Shown here: one piece after another, positions 54,640 through 64,000 of the stretch
Layout: each line of letters opens with the position of its first letter
How positions within the stretch are numbered: position 1 is the first letter of the stretch
Assembly: GCF_003589595.1 (NCBI RefSeq)
Contig: NW_020653713.1
Location: forward strand, 5,309,655-5,373,654
Reading direction: 5' to 3'
Origin: Hyposmocoma kahamanoa
Lineage: Eukaryota; Arthropoda; Insecta; Lepidoptera; Cosmopterigidae
Length of the DNA stretch: 64,000 bases
Translations under genes and position numbers: made by a program
Notes under the pieces: generated by a model
Told to the model about the DNA's origin: nothing
Databases searched by the model: none
Seen by the model: only the letters and a program-made list of their open reading frames with translations

Positions 54640-55085
54640 AAGGGAACGGACATGCGTCATCATCACTATCAGCCTATCGCAGTCCTTGCTGGACATAGGC
54701 CTCTCCCAATGTGCGCCATTTCGCCCGGTCCTCAGCTCGCATCCATGTGCTGCCAGCAGCCTTTCACCAATCTTCACTCCATGTGGCCAAAGGGCGTGGT
54801 CTCCACTCAAGAACTCGTTTTCTCCACCGGTTATCGGTGCTTCGATAGATATGGCCACTTCAGCTTGCTGGTTTTACCAGCTATGTCGACGATCTTGGTT
54901 CTCTGTCGGATATCCTTATTTCGAATCTCATCCTTCAGAGAAATTCCGAGCATAGCTCGTTCCGTAGTTCCCTGGCTGACTTTTAACTGGTGGACCAGTC
55001 GTATCATGTCCACGTCACGGCTCCGCATATCATAGCGGGTAGAACGCACTGATTGAAAATCTTTGTTTTCATATTTTGTGGTATG
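54640..55085 (-). pseudogene. RTE-type LINE C-terminal region and 3' end
   Basis: The minus strand gives STRYDMRSRDVDMIRLVHQL, KVSQGTTERAMLGISLKDEI, RNKDIRQRTKIVDIAGKTSK and LKWPYLSKHR (55070-54835). After frameshifts come KAAGSTWMRAEDRAKW and RTLGEAYVQQGLR. It closes with a GATGATG-type tail (CATCATCACT on plus at 54659). This is the classic end of lepidopteran endonuclease-reverse transcriptases of the RTE clade (HmRTE type, from memory). It is broken by at least two frameshifts. Confidence 0.75.
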
Positions 55086-55089
55086 GGTG

Positions 55090-55935
55090 ACGAGAAGACT
55101 GGCTGACTGACTTTCCAATGTTACATATAATAAAAATATACTAAATATTTACGTTCTTCAAACGCAAGCAACAAGTACGCCCACAATTTTGTACGAAATC
55201 CGTATTTTTCTAGATACCCTCGGGCCATATAGAGTAACACAGAGATAAATTTAAATGCGATATTTCCATTATAATGTACTTTGATGTGTTTAAGTGAACC
55301 TAGGAATAATGTTGTCTGGGTCTGAATCACTTCTCTTATTATATACTTTTAGATGTACACTGGGCTTTACAAGGATAGAATCCCAGAAATAACCAAATAA
55401 AACAATTCGACATTCTAATAGCACGATTCATAATATAACAAATTAATCGAAAGTTGATATAATTTTAGGTAACAACTTAATAGCAAGTTTTACAAAATAC
55501 ACAAAAACGGTTCAACGCCATCTTGCGTGATCTTACCTAAACTACATGCACTGAACAATGTTTAAGTTAATAGACGACTTAACAATTTGGTAAAGTTTGT
55601 TTGTATCATGATTATCCCTACATAAGACCGATTTTGCTACCTAGGTTTTTCCATAAGAAATGAACCCTCGGAGACGAAAATATCCTTCTTATTATTCAAT
55701 TCTTAAGGAAGTAAATAACTAAATTTATACACGAACGAGTAATTTTCTCTTCTTAGCATTTCTATACTCGTGCTGTAAAACTTTACGGGAATCCGGTAGT
55801 TCAGACTTATCAAAGTATATCTGCGTCGAAGACGCTCAAGACGGCGGTGCTAACAGTTCTAATGAAGTTTTTGAGAAACTCCAATCGAGAAAAATAAGTT
55901 TATTTTGAGTTTCGTTGATTGATTTACAATTTCGT
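55090..55935. other. AT-rich, no gene recognised
   Basis: Nothing supportable. Confidence 0.4.
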
Positions 55936-55938
55936 TTT

Positions 55939-56369
55939 TAAGCGACTTCAAAAAAGGAGGAGGTTCTCAATTCTATTTTTTTTTTGTATGTATGTTACGC
56001 GATAACTCCGGTATTTGTGAACCGATTTCCATGATTCTTTTTTTGTTAGAAAGGGGGTACTTCCATAGTGGTCCCATTTCATTTTGAAGGAAATCATCCA
56101 CCTCTAAGGGTGGCTGTTCACGCATAAAGATTCATTTTTATAAATAGCGCCTAACTTTAATTTAGGAGCAATTACTTTTAGCAATTATTTAGTTGATTTT
56201 GCTATTTCATCAATTCAAGGCGTTTTTCCCTCGATATACTTTGAGTAGTGTCGTAGTGAGAACCTATTTTTATTATCTCCAGTATCAAGTCCTGTATAGT
56301 GGCGAACTAGGGGATATTTCAATGAAACTTAGCAAATAGACGTAATTCCACGTACTTTTGAGGTCGGTT
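55939..56369 (+). mobile_element. Repeat B, most complete copy (431 bp)
   Basis: Begins AAGCGACTTCAAAAAAGGAG and ends CTTTTGAGGTCGGTTT. The termini are inverted versions of AACCGACYTCAAAA (14 bp). The interior includes GATAACTCCGGTATTTGTGA, CCGATTTCCATGATTC and CCACCTCTAAGGGTGGCTG. There is no coding capacity. The short inverted termini suggest a non-autonomous DNA element, but no target duplication is clear. Confidence 0.65.
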
Positions 56370-56434
56370 TTTTTAGTACTCTGTACTGAGATGATTAAAG
56401 TCAGGAACAAATTTGTCTTTAGTTATAAAACCAG

Positions 56435-56617
56435 CAGTAAAGGTCCTTGTGAAAGAGTTCGTCCAGAGAAATATTGCCACCTTACATATTTCTGCCGCCA
56501 AGCAGTAATATGAGTATTACTGCGTTCCGGTTTCGAAGGGTGCAGGTGAAATTATAGGCACGTGAGAGTTCTCAACTTATGGCTTACCACAGGTCTGAGT
56601 GTCCCTGCAACTGCGCT
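56435..56617 (+). repeat. Repeat A tandem unit 1
   Basis: Head to GGCTTACCACAGGTCTGAGT, then cut short at CTGCAACTGCGCTT. Unit 2 starts at once (TAGTAGCAGGAGAGCTCC). Confidence 0.75.
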
Positions 56618-56618
56618 T

Positions 56619-56885
56619 TAGTAGCAGGAGAGCTCCTTGTGAAAGAGTTCGTCCAGGGAAGTACTGCCACCTTACCTATTTCAGCCGCCAAGCAGTAACG
56701 TCAGCATTATTGTGTTCCGGTTTTGAAGGGTAAGGTTGCTGGTAGAATTACAGGCACATGGGACTTGTCAACTTATGTCTTAGGGTGATGGGCGGATTTA
56801 AAGCTCTGAGTGGCAACCATTATGGAGCAGCTTACCATCCGGCGCACTTGTTCGTCCCGTCACTTGATATTACAAAAAAATACTT
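56619..56885 (+). repeat. Repeat A tandem unit 2
   Basis: From GTAGCAGGAGAGCTCCTTGT to GTCACTTGATATTACAAAAA, nearly complete with a gap after GGTGATGGGCGG. Confidence 0.8.
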
Positions 56886-56958
56886 TTATGGACGGGTGTT
56901 GCTTCCTAGCAAGCGCACGACTTGTTCGTGTTCCTTCACTGGGTATTATAAAACAAAA
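56886..56958 (+). repeat. Repeat A tandem unit 3, 3' end only
   Basis: TTATGGACGGGTGTTGCTTC, then GCGCACGACTTGTTCGTG, then CACTGGGTATTATAAAA. Confidence 0.7.
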
Positions 56959-56959
56959 C

Positions 56960-57530
56960 TGTGATTTATCCATCATACTAAAATATCCACCCAGTTCCCG
57001 TTTGTGTTTTATCTCTCACCTCGATTTTTTTTTAAATTGCTATAACCGATAATTGTGTTATATTATTATTTTGTGTTATATTTTATTCTATTCAAATCAT
57101 TACGGTATTGCTTTTTTTCTATTTCCAAGCTATCTTGGTCATTTTATTTATGAAATTCAGTGGTGCACTCGCGGCCAGTTTGAAAGATAGACATCACATG
57201 CATATTATTCATATTTACACGTACATGTGTATAATTATGTTGCACAAGTGTATATTAACTCTAGATATTCTTATACGCCTACACTTAATTAAATATTCAA
57301 TGTAAAATATCGGTATGCCGACCAGGCACTTACCTTCCTATCAGCACGTTTTACTTATGCATACATAGATAATATTTAATGTTAAAGCCTTTCTCAATGG
57401 GCCTGATAATTCAATTATGATCAAAGCCCCGTAAGTCAAGAGCAAAAAAAAAATTAAATCTACATAGCACACAGTATGTAATAATATATAATAAATACTT
57501 CTATAAAAACTTAGGATAAATTGATTTTTT
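56960..57530. other. AT-rich, no gene recognised
   Basis: Nothing supportable. Confidence 0.4.
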
Positions 57531-57533
57531 TTA

Positions 57534-57740
57534 TACCAAGTGACATAACAAAGTCGTGCGCCTGGTGGTAACCGACACGCCTGTCCATAGTAGTTGCAGG
57601 GCCACTCGGAGCTTTAAATCGCAAAGATCTGAGGGGCAATACCACTACGCCCGTCATTCTGAGCACCATTCTGTTTGGCGGCAGAAAAAGGTAAAGTAGT
57701 GTACTTCCATGGTTGAAGTTTCTCACAAGGAACTCATAAT
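57534..57740 (-). repeat. Repeat A with central deletion
   Basis: ACCAAGTGACATAACAAAGT to GCCCGTCATTCTGAG, joined to CACCATTCTGTTTGGCGGCA and GGAACTCATAATTG. Confidence 0.75.
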
Positions 57741-57744
57741 TGTA

Positions 57745-58095
57745 AATAAACATTTTAATACCACCCGTTAAAAATAAATCGGTATAAACATCAAATATTC
57801 GAAGCAGTATTAATTGATTTGTGCTGTCTAGCTCAATTCGTATTCTTAGTATTCTAGTATCACGACGTTGCATGTCTAAGACAAATTCCTATTTCCACTG
57901 CGTCCTATTCTGGTCGGCGTTTCGGTGAGAATACTGACTGCTGAACCGTCAGTCTCTTCTGAATATTTTAGTCAATGACCTTTTGCACTAGTTCAACGAA
58001 CTACGTAGTTTCTTATGGACATGTTATCTTCGCACTTTGATATTCTCAAAGAACATTAGAAATAATTATGCTAGATTCGACCACTACATATTGAT
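57745..58095. other. No gene recognised
   Basis: Nothing supportable. Confidence 0.4.
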
Positions 58096-58097
58096 GA

Positions 58098-58262
58098 TAA
58101 ATATCGAGTTCGTAGGTTTTCTTGATTGTTACAAATTTGTTATGTAACTATTTTTTCGAATGAAAATCGTGTCTATCGTATATAGTCAGCTGTGAACATG
58201 AAAACTGTTAAGGTTGGGTTGTTGCACAAGTATACGTGATTTAGATTTTTTCATTTCGAATA
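58098..58262. repeat. Diverged PLE termini, inverted pair
   Basis: ATCGAGTTCGTAGGTTTTCT, then TGATTGTTAC and TAACTATTTTTTCG (plus), followed ~60 bases on by TATACGTGATTTAGATTTTT, then TCATTTCG (minus). Same arrangement as 32052-32165, older by sequence. Confidence 0.6.
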
Positions 58263-58264
58263 TT

Positions 58265-59995
58265 AAAGATAATCTTACAAAACATCAACAGAAACGTATG
58301 AATAGCTAAGCTAATAGAAGAAGCATAAGAAGGTATCAAGATCAAAAGAAGGATTAATAAAACATAACTGATTTTACACGTAACAGCGTTCTATGTATAC
58401 CTAATCCGCTTATTTGAGAGTTTCCATTGCAAAACCAACCCCTTTCCAAAATTCCCGAGATGATATTAACCAGGCACCAAAACAGATCGTACCAATTATA
58501 CCAATTTCCTTCCATCGCCCGTCTCCCCTGATTTACACCACAGCAACCAACATTAATATTTCACTAAGAGGTCACACAGAGACGGGCCACTCCATAAATT
58601 AATTCCAAGCTTGGATTAGAAGCTCAAAATTTATCCAAAAGTTATTGCCGAAGATTTGGATGTCGAAATTTTACAATTCCTGGATTGGTGCTTGGGGGTA
58701 TTACGCAACGCATTAATTTCAAAAGGATAAGCTCTTTCAGAAATTTGATTATTGTTTGGATCGGTGTCAGATATTGGTACGTTTAAGAGACTGGCCTGTG
58801 GGTTAATAATGTGAAATTCTCTATTTGAATTTACTTCTTTCTTATATACGTATATTTTCCGAAAAAGATGAAGAAATAAAGCATACGAAAAATAGCAGTA
58901 GTGAAACTAGTAAACGAAAAAATTTAAAAGTAAAACAAATGACTTAGAAAGCAGGACATTTACTAAGTATTATTGCATGACCTTGACGGTAAAAGTACTT
59001 TTTAATACTAAAAATGCAGTACATTTGTTTATCTTGAAGGCATGTTTCGTTTTGCTCATTTTAGAACCGTTTAAGATGTTATTTTCAAGAGCTTCAATTT
59101 GTCACAATTGAAGATATTTTCTTCCTTTCAGAAGCTTTTTGTATCGTAAATGTTCTGGAAGTATTAACAGGATGAGAAAGATTTTACCAAAAGATTGTCC
59201 AAACAAAGAAAAGAAACAAAAAAGGAAAAAACACAAAGTTGATAAACGAACAAAAGCTAGACAAAGTACAATAGTCGGAAGACAAGTGTGTGATATATAT
59301 TTTTGGTCCCTTGCTGCTTTTGTCTCGGGCCGGAGATCGTTAATCATTGTGACGCGGTAGTGGACAGCGTCCGATAAGCAAGGACAAAGTGACGCCGGCA
59401 ACGTGTGGACAAGGATTACTGTTGCTATATTATGATGAAACTCCTAAAATTTCCATTCCGGTTTTGAGAGAGCTGAACAAAGATGTGAACCCAGTTAATT
59501 CCCTTTGTTACCATCATCATCAGTCGAAAAATACCCTCTATTATATACATATCCCTAATTTAATACGTACGGGTTTTAGGCGGGGCGTAAAATGCAACTT
59601 TCATTGACCCTAAAATACACTTTAATTTTTTTCTTTAATTCTTGTTTAATAATCTAATAGGTAAATATTTAATAATATAGAAGTAGAAAACAAAACCAAT
59701 GTGCATCAAGCACATGAAAGGTTAAACTTATAAGATTTTATAATTAGCAAGAAGCAAGTTTAAAGAATTTGGTGCCACGACCGGAATTGAACTGGAAATA
59801 AAGTAAATAATAATTAATTAAGAGATTCCAAAGAGAGACATCTAAGTTTCAAGGAACGTCCGATGGCCAACGTCTTTTAAACTTGCTCGTTAATCATTCA
59901 GTCAGTTAAACAGCGACAAAAGAATATACCGAATATGTTTACAAAGAGAGTGTAAGGAACTTTTTAAATTATATACCACAGAAAACATAAATACG
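58265..59995. other. AT-rich, no gene identified
   Basis: The open frame at 59139-59360 is Lys/Arg-rich (KEKKQKRKKHKVDKRTKARQ) without a domain. At about 59770-59795 the complement of a box-B-like sequence (CAGTTCAATTCCGG) hints at a tRNA-derived scrap. Confidence 0.35.
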
Positions 59996-59999
59996 CAAG

Positions 60000-60140
60000 G
60001 AAACAGGCAAAGGAACATTATAGATCAAAAGATCTAGCAAAACTGGGCCTTTAATCTCTTTGTAGTCTATGTAAAGACGAAACTGAAAACAATACATGGA
60101 GCATTAGTTGTGGAAATCTTCATATTTATTCTGTTGATCG
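60000..60140 (+). pseudogene. Possible LINE C-terminal zinc-knuckle scrap
   Basis: Frames give AKEHYRSKDLAKLGL, then SLCSLCKDETENN. This is like the GH...L..LGL....CR.C...ET..H segment after the RNase H or RT region in Jockey/R1-type ORF2. Short and weak. Confidence 0.3.
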
Positions 60141-61345
60141 GATATAAATATTATTAAAAGAACATAGAGTGTGTCACAAAATTTGTCAAACATAGGGTAC
60201 TCTAAGAACCGATAACACAAAGATAATCCAGAACAAGCCGAGATTTAGAAGAAATGAAACAAAAAATAGCACAATCCATTTTGGCAAGTTATAAAACCGC
60301 ACAGAGAGGTCGTATCCAGGATTATTCCCGTAATAATTCTCGAGGCGGGCTTCAAAGTCCTAATATTATCTTTTGATAAATAAACTAAGGCGTCTCGCAG
60401 CTGGGACTCGATTATTATTTCATTACAAACTCGAGCGTTATTACATTCTGCCGCCCCAAGGCGCGGGCATCGCGAGGAAATGAATTGTATCGTCACTGCC
60501 AGTGCGGTATTTGGGTCCTTTATGATCTTATTGCACAATATTAAGATAAGGTACGATAATTTGACCTAATATTTTTGCGATAATAAATTATAAGGAATTT
60601 CTTCTATACGGGACAGTCTTTTATTATTGACTTCGAAAAGTATGTTGCCATCTTGATTGCGCTGTTATCTTCCCTCATGCAGGTATTTGTACACGAAGGT
60701 CATACGACCAAGCTGCTATGACTATGTCGGGGCACTGCAATCACATAGGGTTAGATTAGCATCCCTGAACCTCCATTTTTTTTTTTTGTGTAAAAAGTCG
60801 ATTCAAGAACTTCCACATGGATCACCGCAGTAGCGTACTTGATGTGCACCGTGTGAAAGTACAAAATTCGTTAAAATAAATATACTCCGCAAACGATAAT
60901 ATGGACAATTTATAAAGTATCTGCAAAAGAAATAACCCCGTGAACAAATATATTTAACTTAAACTTCGATTTTAGCTCGCGATCGCAAAAATTTCAAAAT
61001 TTATTGTAATCGATTCGTTACAAAAGTAACTAAAGATAGTGGTCAAAATTATGATTGTTATTTTTTTAACATATAGTAGTTTTATTCTTTTGAAGTTTTA
61101 GAAACATATTTTTACAATTTATTGCAGTATTTTCTCAGTATTATTAAACTAAGGTCCTTAGTCCTTTCCTCTTCGATCTAACCTTAGACTTATTGTATTC
61201 GCAGACAAGAAATGCCGATAGATATGTACTGAAGTATTGAAAAGATTTCAAGATTATGTTTCTTGTGGTTTATGTGCACGCTTACATCTTCAGTGCTTTT
61301 TTCTTGCTTTTGTTAATCTCCCACTTCCAATGCTCTGGTGAATCA
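60141..61345. other. AT-rich, no gene recognised
   Basis: The open frame at 60245-60538 (minus) has no domain. Confidence 0.35.
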
Positions 61346-61349
61346 TTTT

Positions 61350-61846
61350 TAACCGACTTTGAAAAAAAGGAGGTTATACGTTCGGCTACATGTACTTGTA
61401 CATGTGTTCCGATTTCTCCGTCAATTGTAGACCGATTTTGAAAATTTTTTTTTTGTTTGAAAGTGGTCCCATTGTCACCAAGTCAGAATTTGATGAGGGA
61501 TCCATGAAATTAGAAGAAAATCCTCAAATTTTATAGGCATGTCAGTGTACAATACCGCTTTCTCTGTCAATTGTGGACCGATAATGAAAATTCTTTTTTG
61601 TTTCAAACGGACTCTCGAGGTGGTCCCTGATGCTGACGATGCTGTTCGGGGTCCGTTTTGGTTATCACAAATTAAACAATTATGCAAATAAAAATCGACT
61701 TTTCACTTGCTACAATTCGTGTAATGAATAAATCACCGTCACCACGACAAGTCCGTAACAGTCCCATCGTCACCAAGAAGTAGAATCTGATGAGGGGAAT
61801 CCATTGAAATCGTAAAAAACCGATAAGTAAACTTTTGAGGTCGATT
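61350..61846 (+). mobile_element. Repeat B, long copy (about 497 bp)
   Basis: Starts AACCGACTTTGAAAAAAAGG and ends ACTTTTGAGGTCGATT. It holds two diverged versions of GTCCCATYGTCACCAAG...TGATGAGGG (about 61467 and 61760), so it was enlarged by an internal duplication compared with the copy at 55939. Confidence 0.6.
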
Positions 61847-61849
61847 CTT

Positions 61850-62285
61850 TTTTCAATGAAAAAGTTACAATTATTATTGAAAACATTTTATTTACACTTC
61901 TTAGCAGACCCATATTTTTATTAGGATTTAAATTAATTGCTTTGGTTGTGTTTCCGAATAGGCCATTATTGAATTACATAATTGAATACCAACGTAACAA
62001 AATTCATTTCCGGGGCGATACCCAGAATACTCAAACCAAAAACATTTCAGAAAAATTTGTTTTCTAACTTAGTTTCCTAGTACTCATCTGAAATTCAGAA
62101 CGCCAACTGCTGACCCATCTACTTTGTCTTTGTTATATTATTTACTTAGTTTTGCTGCACGTTAAACAATTCGTCTTAATAAAGGTAATATTCAATTGGT
62201 TAGCAAATATAGCAGCTACATTTGGAGGTATATTAAGGTGGATAGTTTGATATTACACATCATCATTCTATTTTTTATTATTTAT
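61850..62285. other. AT-rich, no gene recognised
   Basis: Nothing supportable. Confidence 0.4.
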
Positions 62286-62288
62286 TAG

Positions 62289-62700
62289 CTTTTCTTGGTA
62301 GTCGTCTTCACAAAGTCAAAAAATCATTTAAGGGGCAATGTATACGCTTCTATAACAAGATTCCGGTTGATATACAAAATTTGCCTTTCACGATGTTTAA
62401 AACTATAGTGAAACAAAAACTTTATACTAAAGGTTATTATACAACTTCTGCGTACTTGGATGACAAAAATCCGTGGTAGTAACCCGTTGAGCTCATGGAG
62501 GTAGTCTCGATCTCTGATGTTTCAAATAAAAAAAAATATTGTTATTTACAAAGAGCAACCCCTAGAGTTTCTTGCTCATTCTTCTCAGGGGAATCTGCCT
62601 TACGAATGAGCGGTAGAGTTTAACCATTGTGGCGATTACAAGTGTAATAATGATTACCTATGAAATAAAGATTATTTTGAATTTTAATTTGAATTTGAAT
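62289..62700 (+). mobile_element. 5'-truncated CR1-like LINE 3' end
   Basis: Starts within the ORF2 end (SRLHKVKKSFKGQCIRF-like, then YTKGYYTTSAYLDDK). Continues through an untranslated region with CTCATTCTTCTCAGGGGAAT and TTACGAATGAGC, and ends ATGAAATAAAGATTATTTTG plus an AATTTGAATT tail. Same subfamily as the minus-strand element at 20999-25000. Confidence 0.75.
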
Positions 62701-62704
62701 ATTT

Positions 62705-62970
62705 AAGAGCCAGGCTTTTGTCAGTGTAGCCTTCTCCACTCCTCATTGTTCGTAGCCTTCACTTTGATTTTCTTTAATTGTTCACTATACGCCATTCTTG
62801 GTCTTCCGCTCTTTTCTCTCTCTTCTATCTTCCCCTCAATTATCATTCACACAAATTCGTCATCACGTAACAAATGTCCAAACATTTTCCCCATTCTGTT
62901 TTCTATTGTATTCAAAAAACTTCTTTTTCCCTATACCATTTTTTATATTATATATGTCTTTAACAATTTT
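62705..62970 (-). pseudogene. LINE C-terminal fragment, RTE/BovB-like ending
   Basis: The minus strand gives TIENRMGKMFGHLLRDDEF, then EGKIEERKSGRPRMAYSEQL and KKIKVKATNNEEWRRLH before a stop (about 62920-62735). The GH..R...... GRPR......EEWR.L pattern is the standard LINE C-terminus. Its 3' end touches the 3' tail of the preceding LINE, so the two are tail-to-tail. Confidence 0.6.
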
Positions 62971-62974
62971 AATC

Positions 62975-63495
62975 TTAATTGGATCGTGTTTATTTATTTC
63001 ACAGTCGTTTTAGACGCAACAACTTTTACTGAAAATAAAACAGTTTACTCGTCTTTCTCCTTATCTGCAGAAAGTTTTTATGAAACCTGGAAAAGTTCAA
63101 GTTTATGCAGCGAGCAAACGAAAGAAGGCAGTGACCGGGTGCTCCCTGGGCGTCGGCGATAATTCAATGAATGTGCCCCTTGCTATCCCAACACGACAAT
63201 GATTTTACATCCACTCGTAGATCTCATTGCACAAACTGTCTAGAAGCGTCTAGGTTGCATAAGGTACTGTTCTTGGTCCATATTTCATTAACATTAACAA
63301 TCTCTTGTGAAAATTTATAATAACAGTTATATATTTTATTACGTCTTAGAACAATATTTTATTCTCACTAGTCGATCTCGTTAAATAAAGACATTACAGC
63401 TTTCTCGAAGCATCTGTATTTTACTATATGCTATCCTTAATCCATTTTAACATTCATTAATGTAGTGATTCTCTCAGATTTATAAACTTTTTACA
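62975..63495. other. No gene recognised
   Basis: AT-rich; a few coding-like codons in continuing frames but no motif. Confidence 0.35.
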
Positions 63496-63499
63496 AAGA

Positions 63500-64000
63500 T
63501 TCAGACCATCCGGCTTACTCAAAGGCTTGAAGAAGCGCAGCCTATTGCAGAGTTTGACTTTTGGAGCGGCTTCTCAATCATCGACCTTATCCACACGGTG
63601 AACCAGCTGATATAAAAGTGTCACGAATTCAACCGGCCCCTTGTTATGGCGAATATTGGGCCGTGTTCCACGCTCTCCTTCGCTGCTACATCGATTCCCG
63701 TTACGTAAATGTGCTCCAGGAGCTCTACTGTTCAACCACTCTGCAGGTACGAGTTCACGATTTAACCAATCCCGTTCCAATCCAACGAGGAGTGAGACAA
63801 AGAGATACCATTTCCCCAAAATTATTCACGGCATCACTTGAGGATGTCGTAAAAACCCTTGAATGGGATAGCTGCGGCATAAATTCCAACGGTGTCCATT
63901 TGTCTCACCTATGATTCGCAGATCATTTCGTGCTATTTGCAGAGAGTTTCGACAATCTCCAAAGAATGCTGAAACAACTCAATGATACTTCTTTGAGATT
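63500..64000 (+). pseudogene. RTE-clade reverse transcriptase, runs off the window
   Basis: Frames give LKKRSLLQSL-like, then IIDLIHTVNQLI, a stop, CHEFNRPLVMA, then a join to EYWAVFHALLRCYIDSRYVN, VLQELYCSTTLQVRVHDL, NPVPIQRGVRQRDTISPKLF, ASLEDVVKTLEWDSCGINSN and, after a stop, FADHFVLFAESFDNLQRMLK. The region between LVMA and WAVF, which normally holds motif A (FVDYEKAFDSVEH), is deleted. Motif B Gly is Arg (GVRQRDT) and motif C FADD is FADH (63915-63926), just after a stop at 63912-63914. It is enzymatically dead. It probably continues to the right. Confidence 0.8.

Noticed and set aside
59139..59360. Small basic nuclear protein
   Set aside because: Lysine runs come from A-rich DNA; no conserved motif, no promoter or splice context.

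Overview
This is a window of an AT-rich insect nuclear genome, almost certainly a butterfly or moth. The evidence is the repeat content: tRNA-derived SINEs of lepidopteran type, RTE-type LINE tails ending in GATGATG-like runs, Penelope-like elements (PLEs), mariner, hAT and Harbinger-like DNA elements, and a CR1-like LINE whose 3' end carries a TGAAATAAAGATTATTTTG-type tail. I found no complete host gene. The only host-gene candidate is one possible first coding exon at 20629-20668. Nearly everything recognisable is mobile DNA in some stage of decay. There is one 400-base assembly gap (31097-31496).

Layout. 1-1420: broken hAT transposase. 5.5-6.7 kb: Harbinger-type MITE, the tail of a Gypsy-type pol, and a tRNA-derived SINE. 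7.5-10.75 kb: a nearly full-length PLE on the minus strand, abutting head-to-head with a 5'-truncated plus-strand copy of the same family. 11-13.3 kb: unclassified repeats. 14.2-15.4 kb: a dead mariner with three fold-back insertions. 15.4-18.4 kb: small repeats, GC-rich fold-backs and a PLE endonuclease scrap. 21-25 kb: a long decayed CR1-like LINE (minus strand) with coiled-coil/esterase-like ORF1, endonuclease and RT. 29.5-36.6 kb: dense nesting, with two different MITEs inside two copies of one 300-bp repeat, PLE termini beside the gap, a LINE tail, and a 402-bp segment bounded by perfect 40-bp inverted repeats. 42.9-43.3 kb: a TTA-flanked Harbinger-like element carrying a MADF-domain remnant. 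45.6-52.5 kb: 300-bp repeat copies, RTE tails and a PLE inverted duplication. 54.6-57.7 kb: RTE tail, a TIR repeat and a tandem trio of the 300-bp repeat. 61.3-64 kb: another TIR repeat, two LINE tails meeting tail-to-tail, and an RTE reverse transcriptase running off the window end.

The most abundant repeat, called repeat A here, is a ~300-bp dispersed element ending in an ATTATAAAAAAA-like tail. It is present as about 22 segments in both orientations. Repeat B is a ~430-500-bp element with AACCGACTTCAAAA-type inverted termini. Repeats C, D and F are smaller dispersed families named only for this report. The strongest unexplained signals are recurrent fold-back insertions inside otherwise alignable transposases, a stem-loop-plus-GAAA motif shared by several PLE terminus families, and clean nested MITE insertions whose target-site duplications can be read from the interrupted repeat. 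All family names rest on recognising protein motifs by eye; no database search was run.
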